Shown one piece after another: positions 1-8,026 of a stretch of 47,427 nucleotides of DNA; within the stretch, counting starts at the first letter, position 1, and every line of letters begins with the position of its first letter. Below the pieces are notes generated by a model. That model did no database searches and was not told the DNA's origin. It saw only the letters and a program-made list of their open reading frames with translations. The translations under genes were made by a program, and so were the position numbers. This DNA is from Mycoplasma anseris ATCC 49234 (GTDB lineage Bacteria > Bacillota_I > Bacilli_A > Mycoplasmatales > Metamycoplasmataceae). The stretch spans positions 1 to 47,427 of the forward strand of contig NZ_JNJX01000007.1 in NCBI RefSeq assembly GCF_000702805.1, written 5' to 3'.

Positions 1-213
1 TAAAGTACTAATATCAAAATGATTAGTTGTTGGTGTAGTAGGGTTTGGATTTGGTTGTGGATCTGGAGTGTTAGGAACACTTGGTTGTTTAGGTTGATCT
101 TGAGAAGTGGGTTTTTCACATTTTGAACTAATTAAAGGTAATGTGGTAATTACCCCTGTTGTACAAAAAAGAAAGTATAAATAATAAATTTTTTTATTTT
201 TTTTGCTTTTCAT
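1..213 (-). CDS. Surface lipoprotein, N-terminal part (runs off the left edge)
   Basis: The frame is open from an ATG at 213 to the window edge (71 codons). It starts with a Lys-rich stretch (MKSKKNKK), then a hydrophobic segment at about residues 9-28, then a lipobox-like LISSKC with Cys at residue 32. This is the layout of a mycoplasma signal-peptidase-II lipoprotein, so the mature protein should be lipid-anchored on the outer face of the membrane. Behind the Cys is a Pro/Asn/Thr-rich spacer at about residues 40-62, a usual flexible stalk. A Shine-Dalgarno-like AGAAAAGGAT precedes the ATG. The function of the mature part is unknown because it lies outside the window. A 17-nt homopolymer lies 57-73 nt upstream of the start (see findings). 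Lys just before the Cys is a little unusual but does not rule out processing. Confidence 0.8.
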   Translation of the reverse strand, partial: MKSKKNKKIYYLYFLFCTTGVITTLPLISSKCEKPTSQDQPKQPSVPNTPDPQPNPNPTTPTTNHFDISTL

Positions 214-269
214 TTTTTATCCTTTTCTAATACATTTTTTTATTTATAAAACTAATTTTATTTGTTTGC

Positions 270-286
270 AAAAAAAAAAAAAAAAA
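270..286. repeat. Poly(A/T)17 homopolymer tract upstream of the lipoprotein gene
   Basis: Seventeen consecutive A on the plus strand, i.e. T17 in the direction of the lipoprotein gene. A possible -10 (TAAAAT) follows about 10 nt downstream in the gene's direction. The tract directly follows the hairpin at 291-323, so it may instead be the U-run of a terminator. Runs this long are prone to slipped-strand length change. Confidence 0.9.
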
Positions 287-323
287 CTGCTTGGATTTTG
301 TTAGTTTTTCAAAAAAAATCCAA
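270..323 (-). terminator. Terminator-like hairpin followed by T17
   Basis: TTGGATTTT (291-299) pairs with AAAATCCAA (315-323), a 9-bp stem with a 15-nt loop. On the minus strand it is followed by GCAG and seventeen T. It would act as a second, backup terminator for the transketolase-like operon before the lipoprotein gene. Confidence 0.5.
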
Positions 324-384
324 TTTTTGTTCTTTTTAAAATGATTTTTAAAGTTTTAAAATGAAAATTTTAATTTTAATATAT

Positions 385-420
385 AAAAAAAGAGAATGAA
401 TCCTCTGAATCCTCTTTTTA
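385..420 (-). terminator. Rho-independent terminator of the transketolase-like operon
   Basis: On the minus strand AAAAAGAG (from 419 downwards) pairs with CTCTTTTT, an 8-bp stem with a 17-nt loop followed by a T run. It lies 11-46 nt past the stop codon at 431. Confidence 0.65.
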
Positions 421-430
421 ATTTATTTTT

Positions 431-2278
431 TTAAGAATTGATAATATTTTGTATAGTTTCTTTTAAATTTTCTTTTTGATATTCATATACAAATTTAACA
501 TTATTATTTTTTAACAAATCAGGAACATAGCCAATATTGTATTTAGCAATATGCTTCATTGCTAATACTGAATTTTGTTCAATTGAAATAGTCTTTTGGT
601 AATTGTATTTCAATTCATTAATTTTATTAAAATTAGAAATAGAAATTAAAGACAAATGATTTTCTTTAGCAATTTTATAAGCCTCAATTAATTGATCTCC
701 ACTGCTAATCAAAGTTCAATCTGAACTATCTGATTTTAAAACATAATAAGCACCATCAACAAATGCTTCTTTATCAATTTCGTAGATTGATTCTTTATTG
801 AAAGAAGACATCAAAATAACATTGGTATTTGTATCTTTTTGGTTAAAATGATATTCAAAAGCCCCTTTCATTTCAACTTCATCAGCCGGCCTTAAAATAT
901 TAATATTATTAATCATTCTTAGCATTTCAATTTCAGGATGGTATGTGTTTTTAAAAATGTAGTTTGGGTCTTCTAAAAAGATATAAAGTACTTTTAAATT
1001 CATTAAAGAAGCATTTAAAATGGCAGGTAGTAATTGATTACTAAAAGATAAAAAGGTGGAAACAATTGGTTTTAAATTTGAATGCAAAGCAATTCCATTA
1101 GCAATAAATCCCATTGCTAATTCTCTTGCTCCAAACAATAAATTTCTACCTAATTTATTGTTTTTAGCAAATGTTCCAGAGTTATTTTGAATCTTTGTAA
1201 AATAAGCGACATCAGCATTTCCTAAAATGATGTTTTCATATTCATCACCAAGATGATAAACCACACTTTTGGCATAATCTCTTGTTGATAAATCTTCTTT
1301 TAATAGTAATGAATTTAAATTAATTTTCATTTCATCATTTAAAAAATTAGTTAATTCTTCACTAATATTTCACTTACTAAATAGTTTTTGATTTCTCTTA
1401 TTCCTTTTTTCGTATCAACTTTGAATGTTTTCATAAAGATCAAAATTATCGGCTTTTTTGAATTTTAAATCAGTTTTTAAATCACTAATTTCTTCTTTAT
1501 TAAAAATAATATGTTGAGCTAAACTAGTGTCTTGAATTTTAGTATTTTCAGCAATTTTTGTTTTTACTTCAATAATAGTTGGTTTTTTAGCTTTTTTAGC
1601 TTTTTTAATAGCTCTTACAATTTTGCTTACTGAATTTTCTGAAACAAGAATATAGTTTAGTCCCATTGCTTGATATTTTAAGCGATTATCTTCATTATAA
1701 ACTGACGAAGTATAAGAATCAATTTGAACTCCATTTGATTCATGAATAATAATCAATTTATTTAATTTGTTGTTTGAAGCAAAAGATAATGCTTCTAAAC
1801 TACTGCCTTCTTGCAAATCAACGTCATCACACAGAACATAAGTATAATGATCAATTTCTTTAAACTTCTTATTTAAATAAACTTCTGCTAATGCTAAGCC
1901 AACACCAATGCCAATGCCTTGGCCTCTTCCTGAAATAGTTGCTTCTATTCCTAATTCCTTATTTAATTGAATAAGTCCATTTATTTTTTTATTTTGTTTA
2001 AAATGTTCCAAATCTTCTTTATTTAAGATTCCTAGCATTCTTAATTGTGCATAATAAGTTGCTATTCAATTAGATGAACTTAAAATAAAGCGATCACGAT
2101 TAATTCAATTTGGTTGATTAGTATCATATTTTAAATGATAAAAGAATAAAGAATGAAATATTTTAGCACAACTTAAAGAAACCCCGGCATTTCCTTCAAG
2201 GGCTTGATCTATCATTGCTAAAGCATTAATTTTTAAATTATCAATTGCCAATTCATCATTTTTTTTATGAGTTTTCAT
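431..2278 (-). CDS. Divergent transketolase-like protein
   Basis: One frame of 615 codons with several in-frame TGA (Trp) codons. Transketolases move two-carbon units between sugar phosphates using thiamine diphosphate, and usually have 650-670 residues. The fold is recognisable: NWINRDRFILS at 57-67, the GRGQGIGIGVGLALAE stretch at 117-132 (normally GPLGQG...), FGARELAMGFIANGIALH in the middle domain, and NILRPAD. Key sites have changed. SGHPG is EGNAG (28-32), the cofactor-binding GHG is replaced by SSN (68-70), and GDG is DDV (151-153). The Glu of the REHAM motif (here RELAM) and Asn182 remain. The start at 2278 is preferred over an upstream ATG at 2293 because GAAGG lies 8 nt before it. 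It overlaps the upstream gene by 14 nt. It is either a specialised or a dead paralogue; a canonical transketolase probably lies elsewhere in the genome. Confidence 0.8.
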
Positions 2279-2588
2279 CAAAAACACCTTCATATATCAA
2301 ATTAATATTAATTGGTTTAGTGTTAATTAGAGAAAAGACTTTTTGTTCAATTGTAAAAATCAATTGTTTCATCTCAAAAGAAAAATTTCGATCTTTGCGG
2401 ATTTTACATTTTATTTCAATATTCACATTTGAATTATTTTTATTAACAATTACATTTGGTTCATTGGTTAAATGAATATTTTCATTGTTTTTAAAAACCA
2501 ATTTAACAGCATCAACAATAACTTCTTTTTCCACAAGGAATGAAAAATTCATTCTTGTATTAACCTTAACTGTTTCTTTCTTAATCAT
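2265..2588 (-). CDS. Asp23/Gls24-family-like protein
   Basis: 107 residues. The pattern is that of small Asp23/Gls24 proteins: an N-terminal 'MIKKETVKVN' strand, a helix (VDAVKLVF), alternating strands with N-rich turns (VNIEIKCKI), a helix with repeated hydrophobics (MKQLIFTIEQKVF) and a final strand, INLIYEGVF. In Bacillus the Asp23-family gene yqhY sits just downstream of efp; here the gene overlaps the end of efp by 8 nt, which supports the call. The start at 2588 has GGAAGAG six nt upstream. An earlier ATG at 2606 lies before that site and is less likely. Family members are linked to envelope or lipid homeostasis; the exact role is unknown. Translation is probably coupled to efp. Confidence 0.55.
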   Translation of the reverse strand: MIKKETVKVNTRMNFSFLVEKEVIVDAVKLVFKNNENIHLTNEPNVIVNKNNSNVNIEIKCKIRKDRNFSFEMKQLIFTIEQKVFSLINTKPININLIYEGVFDENS

Positions 2589-3147
2589 TTTTTGCTCTTC
2601 CAACATATTTTCCGGTTTCAGTTGAAACTAAAATCTCTTCATTTTCTTTAATGAATAAAGGAGTTTCAACTTCAAAACCAGTTTCAAGAACTACTTTCTT
2701 TTGAGCAGCTTGTGCAGTGTTTCCTCTTACAGCATCAGGTGATTCAACAACTTTTAAAGCAATATTAACTGGTAATTCAACATCTAAAACTTCTTGTTGA
2801 AACTTACGAACTAAGACATTTTGGCCTTCTTTTAAAAAGTTTAATTCTCATGTTAAATGAGAAACCGGAATTTCAATTTGTTCAAAAGTTTCTTGATCCA
2901 TAAAAATAACTGTTTCTCCAGCATTGTATAAATAGTCCATTTTTACTTTATCAATCATTGCTTTTTCAACTTTTTCTCCACCAGTGAATGATTTAATGGT
3001 AGTTGCTCCAGTTCTTAAGTCCTTAGTTTTTACTTTAACGTTTGCCTGTCCTCTTCCTTGTTTTGAATGTTGTGCATCTAAAACAACATAAATATTTCCA
3101 TCCATTTGGAATGTGATTCCAGTTTTTAAATCGTTTACATTAATCAT
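2581..3147 (-). CDS. efp: Translation elongation factor P
   Basis: 188 residues, the normal EF-P length. EF-P binds between the ribosomal P and E sites and relieves stalling at polyproline runs. The N-terminal KOW-like domain (MINVNDLKTGITFQMDG) and the two OB domains are present (AMIDKVKMDYLYNAGETVIFMDQ; VSTETGKYVGRA at the C-terminus). The loop that carries the modified residue reads SKQGRGQA, with Arg at position 32 where the common form is KPGKG with Lys (see findings). The start has a clear AAAGGAG. A TATAAT box at 3201-3206 (minus strand) predicts a leader of about 45 nt. One in-frame TGA is read as Trp. First gene of an operon with the Asp23-like and transketolase-like genes. Confidence 0.97.
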
Positions 3148-3200
3148 AATTTCTCCTTTAGGTTTTTAATATATGTATTGCTAAAATATAAAATAATTTT

Positions 3201-3206
3201 ATTATA
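3201..3206 (-). promoter_or_regulatory. -10 box of efp
   Basis: TATAAT on the minus strand, about 54 nt before the efp start, in the 99-bp divergent gap between efp and nadE. Confidence 0.5.
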
Positions 3207-3233
3207 TTTAGCTAAATTATTCAGTATTTTTAT

Positions 3234-3239
3234 TAAAAT
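3234..3239 (+). promoter_or_regulatory. -10 box of nadE (leaderless)
   Basis: TAAAAT ending 7 nt before the nadE ATG at 3247; no Shine-Dalgarno is present. Transcription should start at about the first base of the start codon. Confidence 0.5.
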
Positions 3240-3246
3240 ATCTAAT

Positions 3247-4017
3247 ATGTTATATGAAGAAGAATTTAAAAATAAGCCTTTAAGCAAAAAGTCAAAAAAG
3301 TTGTATGAAATTTTAATTAAAAAAATAAAGACCTGATTATTTCAAAAAGTAGCTTCTGCAAATGCCAAAGGAATAGTATTAGGTATAAGCGGTGGAATTG
3401 ATAGCACAACATTAGCTTTTATTGCTAATGATGTATTTAAAGAAAATGCCCATTTTTATTATTTTAAAACTGCAAATAATAACAAAATTGAAGATGATAT
3501 AGCAATTATTGAACAAAGTTTAAAACGAAAAATCATTATTATTGATTTAGAAAATGAATTTAATTATTTAACTAAAAAATTAAATTTAAATAATAAAATG
3601 GCATTGGCTAATACTAAATCAAGACTATATATGACTGCATTATATGGGTTTGCCCAAGAAAAAAACGCCTTAGTTTTAGGAACTGATAATTTTAATGAAT
3701 ACTATTTAGGTTATTTTACTAAATATGGTGATGGCGGATGCGATCTTTTACCATTTGCAAATATAAAAAAATCAGATGTTTATACAATTGCTAAATTAAT
3801 AAACGTTCCACAAGAGATTATAAATAAAAGACCATCAGCCGATTTATATGAAAATCAATTTGATGAAGATGAATTAGGTTTTAGTTATTTTGAGTTTGAA
3901 CAATATTTAATTGATGAAAACTTGATTTCCAAATCAAAAAAAGCAAGGATTGAAGAACTTCATCACAAAACAAATCATAAAAGAGATTTGATTCCAAAAG
4001 GACCCAAATTTAAATAG
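3247..4017 (+). CDS. nadE: NAD synthetase (ammonia-dependent)
   Basis: 256 residues. NadE amidates nicotinic acid adenine dinucleotide to NAD+ using ATP. The PP-loop SGGIDSTT lies at about residues 49-56. Later come the conserved ANTKSRLYMTALYG segment, LVLGTDNFNEYYLGYFTKYGDGG (deamido-NAD/ATP site) and the C-terminal RPSADLYENQFDEDELG. The tail HHKTNHKRDLIPKGPKF is typical of the short, ammonia-using enzymes without a glutaminase domain. One TGA (Trp) near residue 30 interrupts the frame in the standard code. The first ATG at 3247 has no Shine-Dalgarno but sits 7 nt after TAAAAT, so it is probably leaderless. It is divergent from efp and converges on the unknown gene downstream. Confidence 0.95.
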
Positions 4018-4018
4018 A

Positions 4019-4056
4019 AAAAAAGTAGTTTAAGAAGTGACTACTTTTTTTATTTT
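4019..4056. terminator. Terminator hairpin between nadE and the convergent gene
   Basis: AAAAAGTAG pairs with CTACTTTTT (9 bp), followed by more T. It serves nadE on the plus strand. The last codons and stop of the minus-strand gene lie inside it. Confidence 0.8.
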
Positions 4057-5130
4057 TTGTGTTGTTCAATTTAAATTATTGTTTATTATTTTATCTAATT
4101 CATAAGAAGGAATATTTATTGAAATTCTAAACATTCCATTTTCTTTATCAAAAAGCTTTTTAAAAATCAAATGAGCATTTGCTTTCAATCTTGTGTTTTC
4201 ATTAATATCTAAATTTCATTCAAATTCGGAAACATCTTTGTTAGCATTGCTAAAAACACCATAATTTCCTTCATTTTCTAAGCAAATCGCAAAATTTTTT
4301 ATTTCTTTATCATATTTATAATAAGATTTTGCTTTTCATACATAAATACTTTGATCTTTATTATCACCAACTTTGACTTCTCTTTTATTTAATTCAAAAG
4401 TTTTATCATCAATCTTTATAAAATTAGTTGGTCTGATTAAGTCGCTAAATAATCGATTTGTATTATTCAACAAACTCTTGTTTTTTCATTCAAAAAATGA
4501 ATCCTGTACTGCAATTGCATGTCAATTAAACTTCTTTGGTTCAACTAAAGCAAGACGAGAAACTAAATTACATTGTTGATAATCATTAGCATCATAACTA
4601 GATCAGTTATTTCCATTGATTTTAATTGAAAGATTCTTTAGTTTTGAAACCTTTAGATTCTTTTTAAATAAATCCAAATCTTGAATGGAATTAGTTATTG
4701 TATTGTTAATCTTTATTTCTACACCAAAGTGAATTTTTAAATATTGTCTTCCTCTAAAAATTTTATAGATTTGAATATTTTTAATATCCTTGAAATTATA
4801 TTGAATGCCATTGCTACTATCTAAAGGAATTTCAGTATAATCACGCACTCTTTTATAACTTTTAATTTGAATTTTTTCATTATTAATAAGTAAATAAAAT
4901 AGATTTTGATTAGTTGAAAATAAGTTATTAGGAATTTTTATAATTCCAACATCTTTTAAATGATTGCTAGCAATGTCGAAGTCAATCATTATTGGGTTAT
5001 TTCTTAAAACTGAATTATCAGCTAGCTCATATTTATTTTGATGTCAAAAACTTTTTCTACTTATTGATATAGTTGGACTTATGTTGGTAAAATAAACATA
5101 AGGTCTAGTTTCAAAATAATTAATTGCCAT
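4030..5130 (-). CDS. Protein of unknown function, 366 residues
   Basis: I do not recognise this protein. The frame of 366 codons has several in-frame TGA codons and coding-like composition (Asn, Ile, Lys and aromatic rich), with no signal peptide or clear membrane segment. It starts MAINYFETRPYVYFTNISPT and looks mostly beta-structured. The ATG at 5130 overlaps the stop of a 32-codon ORF (TAATG), which points to coupled translation. AAAGAGATAAAG upstream is a weak ribosome-binding site. Its 3' end runs into the nadE terminator, so the two convergent genes share it. No catalytic motif could be picked out. It could be a lineage-specific mycoplasma protein or an old acquisition. Confidence 0.7.
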
Positions 5131-5228
5131 TATTTTTCTTTATCTCTTTCTTTTTGGAAATAGATTTTTGATTTTAAAAAAATAAAAAATTCTTTTATTC
5201 ATTCTAATTCTGGTTGTTTCTTTTTCAT
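5130..5228 (-). CDS. Small ORF of 32 residues, coupled to the unknown gene
   Basis: Starts MKKKQPELEWIKEFFIFLKS and has one TGA codon read as Trp. It is strongly basic, with a short amphipathic or hydrophobic middle (about residues 10-18). The stop TAA shares its last A with the ATG of the next gene, the usual sign of translational coupling. AGAAAAGTG lies upstream as a possible ribosome-binding site, and a 6-bp inverted repeat (5242-5260) precedes it. It could be a real small protein, a leader peptide controlling the next gene, or chance. No homologue is known to me. Confidence 0.4.
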
Positions 5229-5241
5229 TCTTACACTTTTC

Positions 5242-5260
5242 TGCCTAATATAACTAGGCA
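5242..5260. repeat. Inverted repeat upstream of the small ORF
   Basis: TGCCTA-N7-TAGGCA, a perfect 6-bp dyad, 14 nt before the small ORF's start on the minus strand. It may be an operator or an mRNA hairpin near the ribosome-binding site. Confidence 0.4.
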
Positions 5261-5349
5261 ATTTGATTTTAAAAAAATTGATTTAAAAGCATTAGAAAAT
5301 GAGACATTTTGATTTTTTTATTTAATAAATAAATAATTTGAAATTCTCA

Positions 5350-5691
5350 TTAAAAAGAAAAAAGGAATTCAATAAATTTGATTAGTTGATTTAATTTTCG
5401 GTAATAAGTTGCCTTTGAAAAATATTTTAAATATCATTTAGAATCCCTTGATTTTTCAACAAATGTCTTTTTATATATTAATAAAAAATCTTCAGATAAA
5501 TTTTTTTCAATAAATTCAAGTAACACAATGTTTATTTGTCTAAACATTTGTTTTAATTTTAAGAATTGATTAAAATCTTTAACAACAGTTTTAAATTGTT
5601 TAATAATTTTGTCATTTTTAGCACAATAATTAGATATTTTCATTAGTATTTCTAAATAATTTATTATTGATATTAGTCGTTGTTTTTCCAT
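5350..5691 (-). CDS. Helix-turn-helix-like protein, possible MG284/MPN403-type
   Basis: 113 residues from ATG 5691. A GTG at 5703 is also possible, and a stop lies directly before it. The protein is almost all helical. The last third, LSEDFLLIYKKTFVEKS then KWYLKYFSKATYYRKLNQ and a closing 'IEFLFSF', resembles the DNA-binding tail of small sigma-like or ArpU-like regulators, where a W/YxxYFSxxTYYR helix precedes the recognition helix. From memory, the same architecture occurs in the uncharacterised mycoplasma MG284/MPN403 proteins. Neither start has a good Shine-Dalgarno. TATAAA-like sequences lie 17-35 nt upstream. Function is inferred from the motif only. Confidence 0.5.
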
Positions 5692-5756
5692 ATTCCAAAA
5701 CACTTAGACTACAATAATATTTTATAAAAATAAAACTATTATTTGCAGTTTTGGAT

Positions 5757-5790
5757 CAAAAAAAGAAACGCTTTTCAGTTTCTTTTTTTG
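5757..5790 (-). terminator. Terminator of ppa
   Basis: A perfect 13-bp stem (CAAAAAAAGAAAC with GTTTCTTTTTTTG) and an 8-nt loop, 8 nt past the ppa stop on the minus strand, with a built-in T7. It is symmetrical enough to work in both directions. Confidence 0.85.
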
Positions 5791-5797
5791 ATTCTAT

Positions 5798-6346
5798 TTA
5801 TAAATATTTTTCCGGATGTTCTTTTTGCATTTTTTTAACAAATTCTTTTTTATCCATTGAACCATATTTTTCCATTAATTCACAACATTCATTGTATTCT
5901 TTTTCAGCTCAATCAATGTCTTCAAAACCAATAACTTGAGTAATATTTTCACCCTTAAATGCTTTGTAAGTTGAAAAAAAGTTTTTTACAGAAACTAATC
6001 ACATTTGATCAATGTCTTTTAATGATTTGATGTGGTCTAAACGATAATCATCAGCATGAACAGCAATTAATTTAGTGTCAGTTTCTCCTGAATCAATCAT
6101 TTTCATTGCACCAATTACTCTTGCTTCTAAACTGGTTCCTGGCAAAAAGGTTTCTGATGAATAAACTAAAACATCTAATTCATCACCATCTCAATCTAAT
6201 GCTTCAGAAATATATCCATAATTAGCAGGGTATTTAAAATCTCCTCTTAAAATTCTATCTACTTTAATTTTGTTTGTTTTTCTATCATACTCATATTTAA
6301 TATTTGAGTTTTTACTTATTTCAATATTTACTTCAATATTTTTCAT
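5798..6346 (-). CDS. ppa: Inorganic pyrophosphatase, family I
   Basis: 182 residues, normal for the family. The enzyme hydrolyses pyrophosphate from nucleic acid and aminoacyl-tRNA synthesis, pulling these reactions forward. The signature [13 protein letters not shown] carries the three metal-binding Asp. KYPANYGYI, the [21 protein letters not shown] strand set and HIKSLKDI are also typical. In-frame TGA codons encode Trp. There is no Shine-Dalgarno; a perfect TATAAT at 6353-6358 ends 6 nt before the ATG, which puts the transcript start at the A of ATG. It is divergent from ruvA. Confidence 0.95.
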
Positions 6347-6352
6347 GTTTTC

Positions 6353-6358
6353 ATTATA
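6353..6358 (-). promoter_or_regulatory. -10 box of ppa (leaderless)
   Basis: TATAAT on the minus strand with 6 nt to the ppa ATG. The predicted +1 coincides with position 6346, the A of the start codon. Confidence 0.65.
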
Positions 6359-6455
6359 CTCTAATAATTATTTGTCAGCACAACTTTCCTATATTTTTCT
6401 CATTATTTAAAAAACTAAAAAAATACATTTTAACATTTAAAACAAGGAGAGAAAA

Positions 6456-7067
6456 ATGACAATTTATAAATATGGAAAAATTATGCATGTAAATACAAAT
6501 TATTTAATATTAGATCATAATGGAGAAGGTGAATTGATTTATGCCCCCAATATTATGAGATTTAAAAAAGATGAAGTAAGAAAAATTTTTATTTCAAATA
6601 TTGAAAATGAATATACAAAAACAACTTATGGATTTGAAAATTTTAAGGAATTAGTTATATTTGAGGATTTAATTTCTTTACAAGGTTTAGGTCCAAAGAC
6701 AGCAATAAGTATATTAAATTATGGCTGAGAAAATGTTTTAAATTGAATAGCAAATTCAAATTCTGAAGAACTTAATAAAATTCCTTATGTTTCTTCAAAA
6801 ATAGCCAACAATATCATTTTTAGTTTTAAAGAAAAATATGTTAAATTCTTTAATAAATTGAATTCTGATGAAGTAGCCAAAACAATTATTGCTACAAAGG
6901 TTAATAAAAATGTTAATGAGTTTGAAAATACCATGAAAATGTTAGGCTTTAAGAATAAACAAATTAAATTTGCCTTAGACAATTTAAATATCAATGATGA
7001 TATTGATAGTTGTGTTGAAGAGGCTATAAAATTAATTGGAAATAGTCAAAATGAAGCAAGAATTTAA
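6456..7067 (+). CDS. ruvA: Holliday junction branch migration protein RuvA
   Basis: 203 residues. RuvA tetramers bind four-way DNA junctions and load the RuvB motor. The N-terminal OB domain ([13 protein letters not shown]...) is followed by helix-hairpin-helix segments, including [15 protein letters not shown] at about residues 69-83 and [12 protein letters not shown]. The C-terminal domain III ([18 protein letters not shown]), which contacts RuvB, is kept. Two TGA codons encode Trp. The start has AAGGAGAG. The 3' end overlaps ruvB by 17 nt, so translation is coupled. No ruvC is visible nearby, as is usual in mycoplasmas. Confidence 0.95.
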
Positions 7068-7998
7068 AGTTAATTATTTTGCAGATTTTATTGGTCAAGA
7101 AAACATAACAAAAACCTTAAAAGTTATGTTAAATAGTGCTGACTATCTAAAAAAACCTGTTGATCACATTCTTTTTTATGGTCCACCAGGTTTAGGAAAA
7201 ACTAGTTTAGCTAACATTATTGCTAATGAAACTAAGAGAAATATTATTTTCTCGCAAGGTCCGCTTTTAGAAAGAAGAAGCGACCTTTTGACATTGCTTT
7301 CTTCAATTAAAGAAAATGACATAATTTTTATTGATGAAATTCATGGAATGAATAAGAATTTAGAAGAACTCCTTTATTCTGCAATGGAAGAAGGAGTAGT
7401 TGATTTGGCTATTGGTGTAGATGGTGATAAAAGAATTATGAGAATGAAATTAAAAAATTTTACTTTAATTGGAGCTACGACTAAATTTCATTTATTATCA
7501 AAACCATTAAAAGATCGGTTTGGATTCATTGGTAAATTACAAAATTATAGTCAATTTGAAATTGAGAAAATAATTTCAAATTCTTCAATTAGAAACAAGA
7601 TAAATATCGATAAAGAAGCAATAAAATTAATTGCTGAATCTTCACAACAAACGCCAAGAATCGCTAATAATCTTTTAAAAAGAGTTCATGATTTCGCAAT
7701 CTATGAAAATTGTTCAAATATCAATATTTCTATTGTTGAAAAGGCATTTAAATTTCTTGGCATATTTAAATATGGACTTTCAAATTCTCAAATTGAATAT
7801 TTAAAAATATTAAATACCATTTTTCAAAATAAAACTGGTTCATTAGATTCAATTTGCAGTTTATTAAAAGATGATCGACATACAATAATCAATGAAATAG
7901 AGCCTACACTTCTTTTATTCAAATTGATAGAAAAATCACCTAGAGGTAGGACATTAACAAAAGAAGGAATTTGCTATTTAGACAAATTTACTTTATAA
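7051..7998 (+). CDS. ruvB: Holliday junction DNA helicase RuvB
   Basis: 315 residues, slightly shorter than the usual 330-340 because the N-terminus is trimmed. It is the AAA+ motor that drives branch migration with RuvA. Walker A is GPPGLGKTS (about 42-50), Walker B is IFIDEIHGM, sensor 1 is IGATTK, and the arginine-finger region is LKDRFGF. The C-terminal winged helix ends in SPRGRTLTKEG, the DNA-binding loop. The ATG at 7051 gives a sensible [17 protein letters not shown] start. A TTG at 7036 would add five residues but has no better ribosome-binding site. It overlaps the end of ruvA. Confidence 0.97.
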   Translation: MKQEFKVNYFADFIGQENITKTLKVMLNSADYLKKPVDHILFYGPPGLGKTSLANIIANETKRNIIFSQGPLLERRSDLLTLLSSIKENDIIFIDEIHGMNKNLEELLYSAMEEGVVDLAIGVDGDKRIMRMKLKNFTLIGATTKFHLLSKPLKDRFGFIGKLQNYSQFEIEKIISNSSIRNKINIDKEAIKLIAESSQQTPRIANNLLKRVHDFAIYENCSNINISIVEKAFKFLGIFKYGLSNSQIEYLKILNTIFQNKTGSLDSICSLLKDDRHTIINEIEPTLLLFKLIEKSPRGRTLTKEGICYLDKFTL

Positions 7999-8012
7999 AG
8001 TAAATAATGCTA

Positions 8013-8018
8013 TATAAT
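8013..8018 (+). promoter_or_regulatory. -10 box of secDF (near-leaderless)
   Basis: TATAAT with 8 nt to the secDF ATG at 8027 and no Shine-Dalgarno between. The predicted leader is 0-2 nt. Confidence 0.6.
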
Positions 8019-8026
8019 TTCTAACT

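Noticed and set aside
431-2278. Apparent break-up of the transketolase-like gene into four pieces
   Set aside because: All pieces are in the same frame and are separated by TGA codons, which are Trp in this organism. It is one gene, not a pseudogene.
2245-2475. Plus-strand ORF opposite the Asp23-like gene
   Set aside because: It is a shadow of the minus-strand genes, with no ribosome-binding site or family match.
7036-7050. TTG at 7036 as the ruvB start
   Set aside because: The ATG at 7051 gives the expected N-terminus and needs no rare start; the TTG has no better ribosome-binding site.
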